A stretch of 64,000 bases of DNA from Siphonodentalium dalli (GCA_032622095.1 CP136069.1:83350958-83414957); one strand, 5' to 3'. Positions 11,535-23,951 are shown, counted from the stretch's first letter. Numbers and translations: made by a program. Notes: a model not told the origin generated them from the letters alone.

Positions 11535-12507
11535 ACCATTTGAAAAAGGAAGCTCCAAAACATTGTATTATCAACTTATCCGGTGTAATAAACTCTGAAA
11601 TGTTATTTGTGTTGAGTTACTGACGTGTTTTGTCCTTAAGTTTCGTCTGGTTTTGTTGTGCAAAGTGTATTATTTTCATTGGAGGGGGATTAACTCTATA
11701 TTTTAAAGATAGTTATTCCTCTTCCATTGACAAAACATTTTTATTTTGAATTCTGTTGTATTCTGGGAGCCAAAATGGGGGTAATCTTTTTATGATTTCA
11801 GCTGTTTTCTTTTTCTATATGTTCATCTGCTGAGACACAGCTGTTTCAAATGGTGATGAGTTACAGTATTTAAATCATATTTTATGGCATAGATTGTTAT
11901 TAAAACAGTATATTAAGGCACAATAAATAAAATAATCGGTAACTCGAAAATTAAGTAGGCCTTTAACATTGTATTAGTAAATAATTTTAAGAGATCAAGG
12001 ATAAAATTTTAAACAAATTAGTGGTACCTATTTTCCATTATTAAACTGTTTAACCCTCAGTGACCTGTTTTTCATTTCGTCTTGAGTTCTGATCTCTTTC
12101 TGGTCTTATCATCAAATCACATATTGAGTGAGGATTGTGTGAGGAAAGTGTTAAAAACTTGAAGGTATCAATTTCTGATATAAAATGTGCATTCGTTGAT
12201 CCAAAATGACATGTTTTCAGGTTTCCGCTTCATAAGATAAGATCCTTTATTATGCACTAGGCATGCATCCTGTCATTTAATTATTTTGTAAGGAAAATAA
12301 AATATAATATATGAAATGGATCTTTGTCAGATGCTATTCTCTATTGAAGGATAACTCTTTTATCACACTTTTCAAGGAGTTGAGATCACATTTCCTCTCC
12401 TTTGTCATGTTATTTTAATGATACTGGTATCATGAGGTATCTTTTGTAGAGCATCTCCTTAACATGCCGATATCATCTCTCTTTTTTCAATGGCCTGGAA
12501 TATATCT
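11535..12507. other. unassigned AT-rich sequence
   Basis: No supported feature seen. Confidence 0.35.
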
Positions 12508-12765
12508 GTATCTGTCTGTATCTGTAGTTGTTACGTCCTAGTGACCAAAGCTGGCTTTTACAGGACGGTGTGAGGAGCGCTATTTTTTTTCTCCTAGAGC
12601 CACCTTGAATGTTTCTAGGTCGGCGGCATTGACTGTGCTGTTGTCCAGTTTGTTCCAGTCAAGTACAGTCCTCGGAAAGAAGGAATATCCGTATTGGTCT
12701 GTGTTTGTATGAATTGGTTCGTAGGCACTTTCGTTATTTGTGGTTAATTACTCCACGATGTTGTC
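12508..12765 (-). mobile_element. non-LTR retrotransposon (LINE) 3' end
   Basis: On the - strand the frame ending with a stop at 12582-12580 reads a classic extreme C-terminus of a non-LTR reverse transcriptase: YGYSFFPRTVLDWNKL, then a segment ending LETFKVAL. The SFFPRT..DWN pattern is characteristic of jockey/CR1/L2-like ORF2 ends. Upstream in this frame a stop near 12758 breaks the reading. Downstream, at 12508-12531, is a short (ATCTGT)n run, as expected for a LINE 3' tail. It is a 5'-truncated dead copy: the catalytic reverse transcriptase domain is absent. Confidence 0.8.
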
Positions 12766-13028
12766 ACTAACTATATAGAAGTAAGTTTTGAAGCATTATG
12801 TACTGTACAAGGCTCCAAATAAGTGGTCTGACATGGACAATTGTCAGAAGTAAAATTCAAATTTTTATAGGTTGTCAGTCTCTACTTTGAAACTGTCTGA
12901 CAATTATGTCAGGTTTGAAATATAGATGTATTTTTAAGGAAAATATCACTGCTAATGTGATATTTTGCAAAATAAATTGATATAGTGTGCTGTTAAATGA
13001 AATTTATTCTACTGGATAGTAGTTTTTA

Positions 13029-13931
13029 TACGCCCTTTTTGAAAAAAGGTCGTATTATGTTATCAGTCTGTCCGTCCGTCTGTCTGTCGAGCCGTCCGTC
13101 CATCCGTCTGTCCATCCGTCCGTTAACATTTTCGGTTTCCGATCGATAACTCCAGTTTGGATTATTTGATCTGAACCAAAGTTGGTATGTGTATTTCCCA
13201 GCTAAAGATACAGGCCAAGTTTGAATATGGGTTCCGTCCAATTATTTTAACATGAGTTACGGCCCTTTTTCGACTTAGAATTTGACCGTCTGTTAACATT
13301 TTTGGTTTCAGACCGATAACTCCAGTTTTGATTATTTGATCTGAACCAAAGTTGGTATGTGTATTTCCAAGCTAAAGATACAGGCCAAGTTCAAATATGG
13401 GTTCCGTCCAATTATTTTTACATAAGTTACGGCCCTTTTTCGACTTAGAATTTGACCGTCTGTTAACATTTTTGGTTTCCGACCGATAATGCCAGTTTGG
13501 ATTAATTGATCTGAACCAAAGTTGGTTTGTGTATTTCCCAGCTAAAGATACAGGCCAAGTTCGAATATGGGTTCCGTCCAGTTATTTTAACATGAGTTAC
13601 GGCCCTTTTTCAACTTAGAATTTGACCAATTTCATAACATTTTGGTTTCCGACCGATAACTCCAGTTTTGATTATTTGAGCTGAACCAAAGCTGGTATGT
13701 GTATTTCCCAGTTAAAACTACAGGTCAAATTTGAATATAGGTTCTGTCTAATTATTTTTACATGAGTTATGGCCATTTTTTTACTTAGAATTTGACCACA
13801 ATTTGGCATTGAAATTAGGGGTATATAAGATTTTCTTCAAATGTAAGCTCAAAGTGTTATCTTATTTTGCGATAGTACAATTCGAAATGGCTAAAGGGCG
13901 TATTTTGCCACGCCCTAGCGATGCTCTTGTT
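13029..13931. repeat. tandem-core element with ~170-bp units
   Basis: Starts ATACGCCCTTT and closes with AAAGGGCGTATT, an inverted terminus. A GTCCGTCC-rich block at 13070-13120 is followed by four units starting near 13122, 13292, 13462 and 13634. Each contains TAACATTTTTGGTTTC, GATCTGAACCAAAGTTGGTA and CTAAAGATACAGGCC. The last unit is the most diverged. No protein is encoded. Confidence 0.85.
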
Positions 13932-14225
13932 AATGATTTGTTTTTCCCGAAATCTGGGTTTTTCAGATGTATGATTATTAGAACTTGGATGTCTACAAAA
14001 TATTGGAATTGGAAAATTTATGGAACAAGTTTTTCCTCCCGGTCGAGTTATAACATACTGCTGTCCTGCATTCCATACAGTTGAATGTTCGTAATGATAG
14101 GCCTACCCGTACATGGTATTAGTAAGAGTGCCGATATCAGAGCAATTGAAGATTTCTATAACATTAGAATTGAGAATGAAATCGGCAAGCATGTTTGATG
14201 TTGTGCCATGGTGGGCAGATTGCAT

Positions 14226-14392
14226 TATTTATAGTAAACGAGTGACAATTGAGAAGAGGAGCATAACTGGGGGATAATACATCATTATTAGTTTCACTTG
14301 GCATTATTTCAGGATATAAATAAGACATGTCAGGCCTCATTTTGAAATGTCAGACCATGTTTGTTTGGTGCCTGACAAAATGTCAGATAGTT
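14226..14392. repeat. ~167-bp duplicated segment, copy 1
   Basis: Nearly identical to 16726-16892, sharing GTGACAATTGAGAAGAGGAG, GGGGGATAATACATCATTAT and GCCTGACAAAATGTCAGATA. The ends were not resolved. It could be the terminus of a larger transposon, because TGTCAG/CTGACA dyads occur here and at 12830-12915. Confidence 0.8.
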
Positions 14393-15003
14393 ATATAAAA
14401 TTATTTTAAGGCTTGGTACTGTAATTGAACAAATCAAATTTTAAGATTTTTTATTTTATTTGTTTATAATGGGTTTCTTGGCAGTTAAAGGCATGGATGG
14501 CTTCGTTACAGGTTATAATTTTTGAACACTAATAGTGTAGTATAATGTTAGTGTGAATGTGATATTATTCACAAAACACACTTTGTGTGAGCCGAGCATT
14601 TGTTTATACATAGCCAGTAATTAGTGAGCAATAAGCAAAAAACTCAACACCGTGACAATTTTTTTAGAGGAGAGTGATTCACGGTGACCCATTCAACACC
14701 AAAATCTTGAGAGGCATGGATTAGCTAGTGCTATACCATTATATACCATTATATTGTAAACTACTTGGTGACATTTCTAACCAAAGTTCCCTTAGTGGGG
14801 TCTCCATGGTGTTGAGTGTTTTGCTTAATATCGCACTCTTTATGTACTGTTTGTTTACATAACATAGCATTTGTATACAAAACAGAGTACTAACATGACC
14901 ATAACATACAATTTACTCAAAATTTATGATTGGTATAGGAACAAAATTTGTCTATAATATAATATTCTTTCTGTTTATGGCAGTTTTAACTGATGAGACT
15001 ATT
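14393..15003. other. unassigned sequence
   Basis: No supported feature seen. Confidence 0.35.
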
Positions 15004-15402
15004 TTAACCCTTTACCCAACAAACCGGCCAAAACCGGCCAAATAAAGCTTCAACAGCCTAAAATATCTTGGGTCTGTCTCAATAGAACCATACAAATATG
15101 GATATCATTGGAACCGACTCCTTGACCACATTGTGATAGTTACAGTTATGCCCTGTGCCAATGCATTCTCTTATATATACGAGTCGACCATAGGTCGCCT
15201 CGCATATATAAGAGAATGCATTTTTTTATTTTTTTTATTTTTTTACACTTTTTACCATTTTTTCTTACATTCTTTAACAATTTTATAATTTTTAATGTGT
15301 TAAGCCAATGCATTCTCTTATATATGCGAGGCGACCTATGGTCGACTCGCATATATAAGAGAATGCATTGGCACAGGGCCCTTCTGTTGGTTAAAGGGTT
15401 AA
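15004..15402. mobile_element. family D TTAA MITE (copy 1)
   Basis: Begins TTAACCCTTTACCCAACA and ends GTTAAAGGGTTAA. It contains GGCCAAAACCGGCCAAATAA and two long hairpins of CATTCTCTTATATA..GCGAGNCGACC type separated by a T-rich spacer. Nearly identical copies are at 52235-52634 and, inverted, at 59677-60075. TTAA at both ends points to piggyBac-type mobilisation. Confidence 0.9.
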
Positions 15403-15521
15403 CAGTAATACCCACTGCCAACACTCTCCATGTCTTTAAAGATTTATTCAGGGTTTCAGGCTATTTTTTATATTAGTTGAGATGTTTTCAAAAACATGTC
15501 TTTTGATTTGAGGATTGGCTG

Positions 15522-15535
15522 GGGGGGGGGGGGGG
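15522..15535. repeat. poly-G run
   Basis: Uninterrupted G run of about 14 bases. Confidence 0.95.
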
Positions 15536-15564
15536 TATAGAACTGAGTTATGTCTGTTAAATGG

Positions 15565-15930
15565 TGCTGGGCATTTGCAGAATGAGGTTCTCCGATGGGA
15601 GTTTAGTGACACTACCCTGCGCAGTAGGCTGGCATCACTAAATTCATCATCTGGGGACCTCATTTTGCATAGCCTCATCTGCTATGGGAGACCTAGGCAC
15701 AGATTTAAGTTCTTAAATGGTGAAGATGGTGATGTGCACCCATCGGGCACCTTGATTATGCATTGTGTCGTCTGCCAATTTGGGGTTATAAAGAAACTAA
15801 ACTAAAAAAGAAAACGAAAACAACTTTCTGAAGAAGTTTCTAAAGAAACTAACAAACTTGTTAATTTAATAATGAAAATGAGGCCTAAGAAGAAATTGGC
15901 TCCAGAGGGTGAATTTAGTGATGCTAGCCC
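15565..15930. repeat. family B element, truncated by a family A piece
   Basis: First hairpin (AGAATGAGGTTCTCC.. to GGGGACCTCATTTTGC), the shared middle (GATGTGCACCCATCGGG, GAAACTAAACTAAA) and the start of the second hairpin. The element stops where a family A right arm begins at 15931. Confidence 0.75.
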
Positions 15931-15981
15931 ACCCATAATTCTGCTGTGGTTAAGGAGTCGATTATTTAGGGCATTACTGTA
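15931..15981. repeat. family A MITE, terminal right arm
   Basis: ACCCATAATTCTGCTGTGGT through GGGCATTACTGTA, fused to a family B hairpin. Confidence 0.8.
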
Positions 15982-16219
15982 TTTTGAGGCTTGATGCTCA
16001 TGAACATGCATGAGGGAAAAGGATATCCACATAAAACCAATTTTGTCCGTTTATTTTTCGAAGGGTTACTGTGAAAACCTAATGGCCACAAACTCTAAAC
16101 AATTAATAGAGCATACTCTCATGGTCATATGATAGGATCAAACCTTGTGTCCATTCAGTTTGTTGTTTACGGGACAGTACAGGCCACGATTTTTAATTTG
16201 TTGTTTTATGGATCCTCCT

Positions 16220-16320
16220 ACAGTAATGCTCTAAGTAATCGACTTCTTAACCACAGCAGAATTATGGGTAACTTTTCAGGATTTAGTCGGAAATATGGCT
16301 TGTTGCCATTCATCGGAAAG
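16220..16320. repeat. family A MITE, left half
   Basis: ACAGTAATGCTCTAAGTAAT through CATTCATCGGAAAG. The right arm is missing. Confidence 0.85.
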
Positions 16321-16725
16321 TCTTCGGAGTTGAAGGGATTCCCTCCATTTCATTGGAGAGTGGCGCAGACTGTTCAATTTCATTGGTTCATGGCATAGCA
16401 GATCATGGCAGAGATCAGAGGTCAATGACATGTTAAAAATTTTCCCACGCATTGTGAAAGTCAACTATTGTTGGAAAACTGAATACAGGCGATATATCCA
16501 TAATTCATTTTTAATACTGTTCGCAGTATAGGAGACATCATCTTCGAGTTTTTTATCAGTCATCGATATTCATGTGTATTTATTCTTTCGCATCTAGTTA
16601 TGTTTATAATATGTCTAAATACTATGATTCTCACAAACATTTACTATGCCAGAAATGCACTCCATATTTGGAAACGGTTTATTACGTCATATTGGGAATG
16701 CCACGTCTTCGTAGAAATGAAATAT

Positions 16726-16892
16726 TATTTATAGTAATCAAGTGACAATTGAGAAGAGGAGCATAACTGGGGGATAATACATCATTATTAGTTTCACATG
16801 GCATTATTTCAGGTGATAAATAAGACATGTCAGGCCTCATTTTGAAATGTCAGACCATGTTTGTTTGGTGCCTGAAAAATGTCAGATAGTTG
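16726..16892. repeat. ~167-bp duplicated segment, copy 2
   Basis: See 14226-14392. Only a handful of bases differ between the two copies. Confidence 0.8.
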
Positions 16893-17612
16893 GCTCGAAC
16901 CAACAAATTAAACAAGGGCCTCATATTATTCAAGTTTTAGGGCATCAAATGCCTGGGTGTAAAATATTTAATAAGCCTGAATGTATTGTCATCCCGTTTG
17001 CATCTCTTATAACATTTTATCACTTTAGGCTTCAATATGTACATAGTGGTCTGTAGTGTATTTGTGTGTTAACACCATGGATAGTTTGGAGTTAATATTT
17101 TCACTTGATATTCCAACGCGCCGGTTGACATACATTAAATAGCCCTGGGATTCCCTGTCTTCTCATCTGTTTGCTTGATACTATTGCTGAATATCCTTAC
17201 TGGCTGTGAAGGACAAGATTCCAAAAAACGTTCAAGTAGAACCTAAAAGGTTATCGACTCGATCTAAGAAACAACAAAACCTGGCTTTGTACATTTGCGT
17301 GCTGGATTTATCTAAATAACCCTTTGGTTGTCATTAAACAGGTATAGTATCATTTCTAAAGATCATTCCAAATATATACTTGTCATATTTATCAAGGACT
17401 TTTTTTCTGACAAGTACGTTTATTATCTGGCCGTGTACTGACAGTGATATCACTTTATTTTTATGTTATATCTGCAAGGTGGTACAAATTATCTACTATC
17501 TGTTGATATATAGTTGCCACTCTGAAATTGAGTGCTATGGTACTTTCATCACAAGAAGGTTACTGACTTGAAATATTGAAAGATGTATCAGGGTTCAAGA
17601 CCTTTAGTTATA
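16893..17612. other. unassigned sequence
   Basis: No supported feature seen. Confidence 0.35.
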
Positions 17613-17853
17613 ACAGACACTTTAGTTATCAGAATTGATTAATTACCAATAAATAAATCTTGCCACTGTCAAATCTAGTATAAAATTTTCCAAAATGTGT
17701 TATATATCAACATTTTGTTCAACATTTGGTTCAACGCAGCCAAATATTTCCGGTGGTTAAAAAATTTATATCTGATATCTCTGAGCTTTGATGGTTGGGT
17801 TTCTCGACTCGAATCAAATATTTGTAACCCCGAAGTCAAAGAAATAGTCAGTT
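17613..17853. repeat. family F-related degenerate segment
   Basis: Contains TTATCAGAATTGATTAATT and TATATCAACATTTTGTTCAA, both shared with 1800-1905. It also contains TCTCGACTCGAATCAAATAT, as in intact family F. Confidence 0.6.
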
Positions 17854-17995
17854 ACAGTAATGCCCTAAATAGTCGACTCCTTTAATAACCACAGCAGAAT
17901 TATGGGTAATTTTTCAGGATTTAGTCGGAAATATGGCTTGTTGGCATTGATCGGAAAGCTCTCAGTTAAGGAGTTGATTATTTAGGATATAACTG
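17854..17995. repeat. family A MITE
   Basis: Complete left arm and a short right arm ending TTGATTATTTAGGATATAAC. Directly abuts the family F-related segment. Confidence 0.8.
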
Positions 17996-18308
17996 TTTCT
18001 TTAACATCGTTATCCGCTTTGTTCTATAGAAAAACAATCTTGAAACCAAATATGACATAAATTAAGCTATAAATACCAAACAATATAATTTTGTTATTGG
18101 AAAAAAAATAAAAAAATAATTTCGGGTGTCCCGAGATGAAATAAATGCATACAAAATTAAAACAAAATAATGTAGCACTTTTTGTTCCAAACATGCTATT
18201 TTATTCATTAGAATATAAAAACAATGTAAAAATGATTTCGAAAAAAAATAAAAATACCCTTGAACCTTGATTACATCTTTATGTTTTAGGTTTAATTTCT
18301 AATATATT

Positions 18309-18960
18309 ATACCCCCCTTTAAAAAAAAAAAGGGGGGTATACTGTTTTGCACCTGTCTGTCCCTCTGTACGTCTGTTTGTCCGATGTCTGTTTATGTCAT
18401 AACTTGTGCTCGGATCTCAATGAAATTTGGTAAGGATCTTCACTAGTATGAGGACATTCAAAAGAGGTTTCCGTCGTTTTGTTCAGATTTTCCTTTCTAG
18501 AGTTATTCATCTTTGTTTATCTGGATACATTGGCTTTTTGGTCCATCCGATGTTTGATCAGGTCATAACCTGAGCAGTAGTCCTCAGATCTAAATGAAAT
18601 TTTGTGTGGATTTTCACTACTATGAGGACATTAAACAGAGGGTTCAATCGTTTTGTTCAGGTTTTCTATTCTAGTGTTATTCATCTTTGTTTATCTGGAA
18701 ATGTTCGCTCTTTAGTCCATCCAATATCTGTTCAGGCCATAACTTGAACAATAATGATTGGATCTCAATGAAATTTGGTATGGATGTTCACCACTATGAG
18801 GACATTCAATGGCATGTTCAATCGTTATGTTTAGGTTTTTATTTCTATTGTTATTCATCTTTGTTTATATGAAAATGCTGATTTTTGGGTCCATCAGTCA
18901 TAGGTTAATATAGACATGCCCACACTAGGTGGCTCCCTTGGGTTTCTAGTTAAAGACTTA
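18309..18960. repeat. tandem-core element with three ~170-bp units
   Basis: Opens with a CCCCCCTTT/AAAGGGGGG hairpin and a CTGTCTGTCC block. Three units follow, with CATAACTTG, GATCTCAATGAAATTTGGTA, ATGAGGACATTCAA and GTTATTCATCTTTGTTTAT. Units begin near 18398, 18562 and 18737. Confidence 0.85.
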
Positions 18961-20003
18961 TTCAGAATTCCAGACATCCAGTTGCAACAACAACGACATC
19001 AAAAATCTTAATCAAAGTCATTCTTGACCTGGTTGCAGTTATAAATATATATAGTTATAAATAACAAAACATAAATGGCATTTTTTAAAGAGAATAATTA
19101 TTGTGTGATAATTATTAAATATAGTTCCAGTGAAATTAAATAATTTTCACTGCAGTTTAATATTCTAACCTCAGGGTTGCGGAATTAAATTTATTACATG
19201 CTTGTTCCTATAAGTACAGTGTTATTGCTGTTCCATATTTACAAATCTTGTTCATGTAAAATGACATTCGCCTCAACCATGGAACCGGAGCTATAAAATA
19301 AAAGCTATAAAATAAAAGCGTCATCACACATGACAAAACAGGCCCTGTGTGTTTCTAAATAAACCTTGTAAACCTGTATTTTTTAATGCATGGATTCTAG
19401 GACGGGTGATTTGTAATAAACACAGAATGTCACAAGTGTTATGGGATTGTTCATACAGCAACTGTGCCATCGCGGAAGGATAGAATTCAAGGCTATGGCT
19501 CTTGTTCTATCCTTCAGTGTTAACACTAATGGCACATAGTGGCGAGGTGCTGAACTAGGGGTGTGCTGGAAACATAACTTTTGTTTTTTAGGCCTTACCA
19601 TTGTGGTCACCTCATTAAATCATTATCATGTATGTTATGACAGTGCATATTGATCAGTATCATGTCCCCACTTGTTGAATGAAGTGGACACTCGGATTAA
19701 ATCAGTCCCTATTGTTAATGGAAATAATATAGACTTATATTTTATCAGGCAACATGTTTCTGCTTATAATATTGTTATCATATGTAAAATTTGCTGTGTG
19801 TTTTTGCTCTTTATCAGACCCTATCGGTCAGTTAGCATATCACTCTACCTTAATTGTTTACCAATTGACATTTGTCCCATGTCTTTTCTGTCATGATATT
19901 AGCTATTTGACCACTTAGCAAGCCATATCAGATTGCCATATATCAAACATTACCTTAGCATGTGGAACTCTATTGAGCCAAATAAAAACACGTCAAGCAA
20001 GCC
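18961..20003. other. unassigned sequence with one small palindrome
   Basis: Only a short dyad around 19120-19165 (CAGTGAAATT..AATTTTCACTG) stands out. Confidence 0.35.
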
Positions 20004-20447
20004 TAAAAAATGGTGCTTGACATTTGCAGAATGAGGTCACCCGAGGGTGAATTTAGTGACCTAACCCCACACAGCAGGCTAGCCTAACCAAATTCATCCT
20101 CTGGGGACCTCATTCTGCAAATGTCCAGCACCATTTTTTAGGCCTCATCTGCTATGGGAGACTAGTCTCAGATATAAGTTCCGAGATGGTGAAGATGGTG
20201 ATGTGCACCCATTGGGAACCTCAATATGCATTGTGTTGTCTGCCAATTTGGGGATACAGAGAAACTATTAAACTAAAACAGAAACTTTCTAAAGAAACTA
20301 AAAAACTTTCCAGAGAAGATGAGGCTGAAGGCAGAATGAGTTCCTTAGAGGGTGAATTTAGTGATGCTGCCCTACACAGTGGGCTAGCATCACTGAATTC
20401 ACCCTCAGGGGACTTCATTCTGCCAATATCCAGCACCATATTTTGTG
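20004..20447. mobile_element. family B foldback element, both hairpins
   Basis: ATGGTGCTTGACATTTGCAG begins the left end and its complement lies at the first hairpin end (20126-20140) and again near 20431-20447. Two hairpins, each pairing CTCATTCTGC with GCAGAATGAG, bracket the shared middle segment. Confidence 0.8.
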
Positions 20448-20548
20448 GTCTGACAGTTGTCACTGTGATCGAAGCAACAATATACAATTTATTATACCTC
20501 TCAACCCTGTGAAGCTGTTCAGGTTATATAGTTGAGGTTAAGCCTGAA

Positions 20549-20970
20549 TTTAGTGTGTCTGACATTTGCAGAATGAGGTCCACAGAGGGTGAATTTAGTG
20601 ACGCTATCCCGCATAGAGGGCTTGCATAACCAAATTCACCCTCGGAAGACCTCATTCTGCTCAGGCCTCATCTTATGGGAAGTATCTATAGTCTCAAATT
20701 AATATTGTTTTCAGTTACTTTTTCTCTTTTGAGTTTCTATATCCCATAACTTCCAGAAGATAAAATGCATAATTGAGGTGACTTATGGGTGAACATCGCC
20801 AACTTCAACTGGAGAAATTCAATCTGATCCTAGGTCTGCCATAGCAGTTGAGGCCTAAGCAGAATGAGGTTCACAGAGTGTGAATTTGGTGATGCTAGCC
20901 CACCATGTAGGTAGCATCACTAAATTCACCCATGGGGACCTCATTCTGCAAATGACAGACACACTATTAA
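20549..20970. mobile_element. family B foldback element, both hairpins
   Basis: Left end GCCTGAATTTAGTGTGTCTG; right end GCAAATGACAGACACACTA. The middle segment lies in inverse order relative to other copies (GAAACTTATATC-like against AGTTTCTATATCCC), so the interior may have inverted by recombination between the two hairpins. Confidence 0.75.
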
Positions 20971-21709
20971 TAGGATTGTCCTTTGGTTTGGTGATAGCCT
21001 GGCTGTAGGGGAAATAATGCCCACATACTATGGGTTTCATCCGTTTATCCTAATATCCGATAGTACATAAGATAGTATATTATATCTCACGTGACTTTCT
21101 CGGATTCTGATTGGCTGCACACAGCTATACTATTTTACGATAGTACCCGAATACGATTCCTACATGCCTACTATTCTTTTTCTATTTATAGTAACAAACT
21201 CATTTCTGAAATCGGGTTGCCATCTGAAGATACGGTCAATCTTAAACTAAACCTTGTACGATACTTGTTGCAATATTGGTATATCATTAGATTTATTGGT
21301 GAATTGTAATGATCTTACAGATGTCCGATCATAGCTAGCCAATGTATTTAATAGTTTGTCCGTTTAGTTGGCAAGCGGCCAATCCTAATTTTGTAATGCC
21401 ACTGGACATTATTTATAACATCATTTTCCGTTTTAATCGAAGTTAAGCAAGTTAATTAACTTCTAAAATTTCACCAAATTATCTTTGCTAATGACGAATT
21501 TATAGAACTATATAAATGCATGAATCATGAAGAGATTCTGTTAGATGTAACTAATAACATAGTTATGCCCCCTGCAATCGTCAAAAGATTGCCATAAATT
21601 GTAAAATTTGAGACCGATTTCCAAAATTCACAGTAAATAAAAATGTCAAAATCAGACACAGAAATTGTGTGAGAATTAATTGGCACCAATGTTCGATATA
21701 ATATAATAA

Positions 21710-21836
21710 ATAATGAATGTCTTGTTGACTAGGCCAAAATAGTGGTCCTCGAGGATGAATAGTCAACTCGCCACTCGTGGATTATTCCTCCTCGAGGACC
21801 ACTATTTGGCATAGGCAACTCCAAGCCATTCATTAT
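21710..21836. repeat. imperfect hairpin (~127 bp)
   Basis: The arms pair over TAATGAATG..ATTCATTA at the base and AAAATAGTGGTCCTCGAGGA with TCCTCGAGGACCACTATTTG at the stem top. Confidence 0.85.
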
Positions 21837-21916
21837 CTATATAATAGTTATAGTTTATGTACTGTGTTCCGGATCTGGGATAAACTTCCTTTCCCCAGTG
21901 ATTGTAACTGCTAGGG

Positions 21917-22090
21917 TTAACCCTTTCAGTGCCAAGTCCGATTTTTGTATCAACTCATATTTCCTTGATCATTTTTCAAATTTATTGATTATAATAATGT
22001 GATTCATCAACCATAATGTGATACATTGATAGAAAGAGCTCAGGAAATATGGGTTGATACAAAAATCAGACTTGGCACTGAAAGGGTTAA
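21917..22090. mobile_element. family E TTAA MITE (copy 1)
   Basis: TTAACCCTTTCAGTGCCAAG on the left; GGCACTGAAAGGGTTAA on the right. A palindrome with TTAA at both ends, partly deleted relative to copy 2 at 51105-51344. Confidence 0.9.
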
Positions 22091-22734
22091 ATGTATTACG
22101 TGGGAGGTATAAATAATATATTATAAGAACATAAAAGCATAATTAACATCATATTCTTAATTGGTTATAACTGGTTGTAACCATTGTATAGTCAAGGGAT
22201 GGTAAAATCGGTATCATATTATACATGTAGTAAACAATAGTATGATAGTACGGGTATCATGATATCTCAGACCTTATTTGACCACATGACACCCCGACTC
22301 TTGGAATAACTATTCGTTACTCTTGGAATAACTATTCGTGTCTAAGAGACAGAGATTGACTCCCGCTTAAACCATTGAACTACTAACACCTCTGGTCATC
22401 TACCTACATGTATTGTGCTTACTGGGAGAATATATCATTGAAATATAAAAGTTATAAAACCACTGGACTCTTCATTGTTCCCAGTGCTTCCTACATGGCC
22501 ATCTTCATGTTTACCACTGAAGAACGGTACACTAACCAGAGTTCTTACCCTTGTTGTATACAAGCATATACGATTGCCCACTCTCTAAACGGAGCATTGG
22601 GGAAGCATATGCCACACTTGACGTTGCTTCACATTGTTTTAATCGATCATATTGTAATTAATAACCCAAATTGCTTGTGAAATGGCTATTTCCTGGGAAT
22701 GCTTAACTTATGAATACAATTCACCTCTATCAGA

Positions 22735-23430
22735 TAAATTGATTCGGACTGCAGTGAAGAACAATTTCAATGTAGTGCAATTAAATTCCTTGCAGGAGAA
22801 TTTAATTTCAATTATGTGCAATTTGTTTGCATTTCAATCAATTTCATTGGAAGGCAGTCAATTTCACTGTAGTGATTTGATATCTACAACATTGGGGTTG
22901 ATGTTCATACAGTAAAATTATAATTGCATTACTCAGTCCTAAAAATAAATTCCAACTGCAGTGAAATTAGGGGGAAATTCAGTGATATAGTGCTGAATAA
23001 TTGTTGTCCCCCGACGTTCTGAAAGAAAAGGGGGACTACAGAAACGGGCTCTGTTAGTTCGTTTGTCCGTTCGTCCGTCCTTCCGTCCATCACACTTTTG
23101 AGTACCTTCATGGTGTAATCATCTCCTACAGATTTCATCCCAGAGATTTGAAACTTCAGAATATTGTTGCCCATATATTGAAGATGTGCAACATGTATAT
23201 AGATGACGGAAAAATTATTTTTTGACGGAGTTATTAACCCTTTCAACATTTTTTTAAATTCTTTAACAAAGCGGCATCGACTTGCCACATTGTCGGGGGA
23301 CACTGTGGTCGGTTGACATTTTTAAAATTTATTATTATCCCAGAGGTAATGTTACTGCATTGGAATTAAAATATCACAAAATTCACTGCAGTGTATAATA
23401 ATGCTCATTGTCACTGTAACTTAATTTAAT
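22735..23430. repeat. region rich in CACTGCAGTG/AATTTCATTG motifs
   Basis: Scattered variants of CACTGCAGTGAAATT and ATTTCATTGCAGTGGAATT occur, for example near 22750, 22870, 22958 and 23386. It looks like a decayed array of short dyads, interrupted by the 23005-23305 repeat. Confidence 0.4.
23005..23305. repeat. single-unit GTCCCCCGAC repeat element
   Basis: GTCCCCCGAC on the left is matched by GTCGGGGGAC on the right. A GTCCGTTCGTCCGTCC block follows the left end, the same layout as the tandem-core elements but with one unit. Confidence 0.7.
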
Positions 23431-23530
23431 TCCAATTTCATTGCAGTGGAATTCAATTCTACTTCTCTCGAATTAACAATTCCAAATTCATTGCAGTGGA
23501 ATTCAATTCTACTTCTCTCGAATTAACAAA
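23431..23530. repeat. two 50-bp tandem copies
   Basis: TCCAATTTCATTGCAGTGGA and the following 30 bases, including CTTCTCTCGAATTAACA, repeat with a period of exactly 50 bp and one difference. Confidence 0.9.
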
Positions 23531-23951
23531 TGAATGTGAATTTTGGCTGATTGGTTTTCTCAGCTTTTTCTCCGACTACTGTGGCAATTTTTTTCTTCAC
23601 ATTTTTATCTGCTAATATCAATGCAGCATATTCTGATAAATTTCACTTATTGTTATCTTCTAAAATCATTCCTAATTCCCACTATAGTCCCTCATTAAAG
23701 CATCAGCATGCAAGATTTAACAGTCTGCATATTGATACAATGACCGTCACTAATCTTACCACCTATATACTTGTCATTCTCAATGACAATTCTCTATTTA
23801 TAGTGCAACATTCCATCCATTCGAAAGTGTATCATTTGTCAATAATCACCAGACTATTGTGTGCTTGAAACCTGATCTACTGTAAACACTATAGTACAGA
23901 TGAGACACATTTTTCATTTTTGGAACTATTGGGAAATATTCGTTGCCTGAA

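Noticed and set aside
23551-23868. 105-residue hydrophobic frame upstream of the first KCNT exon
   Set aside because: It starts at TTG, not ATG, has no splice support and lies next to 50-bp tandem repeats. Not convincing as a signal-peptide protein.
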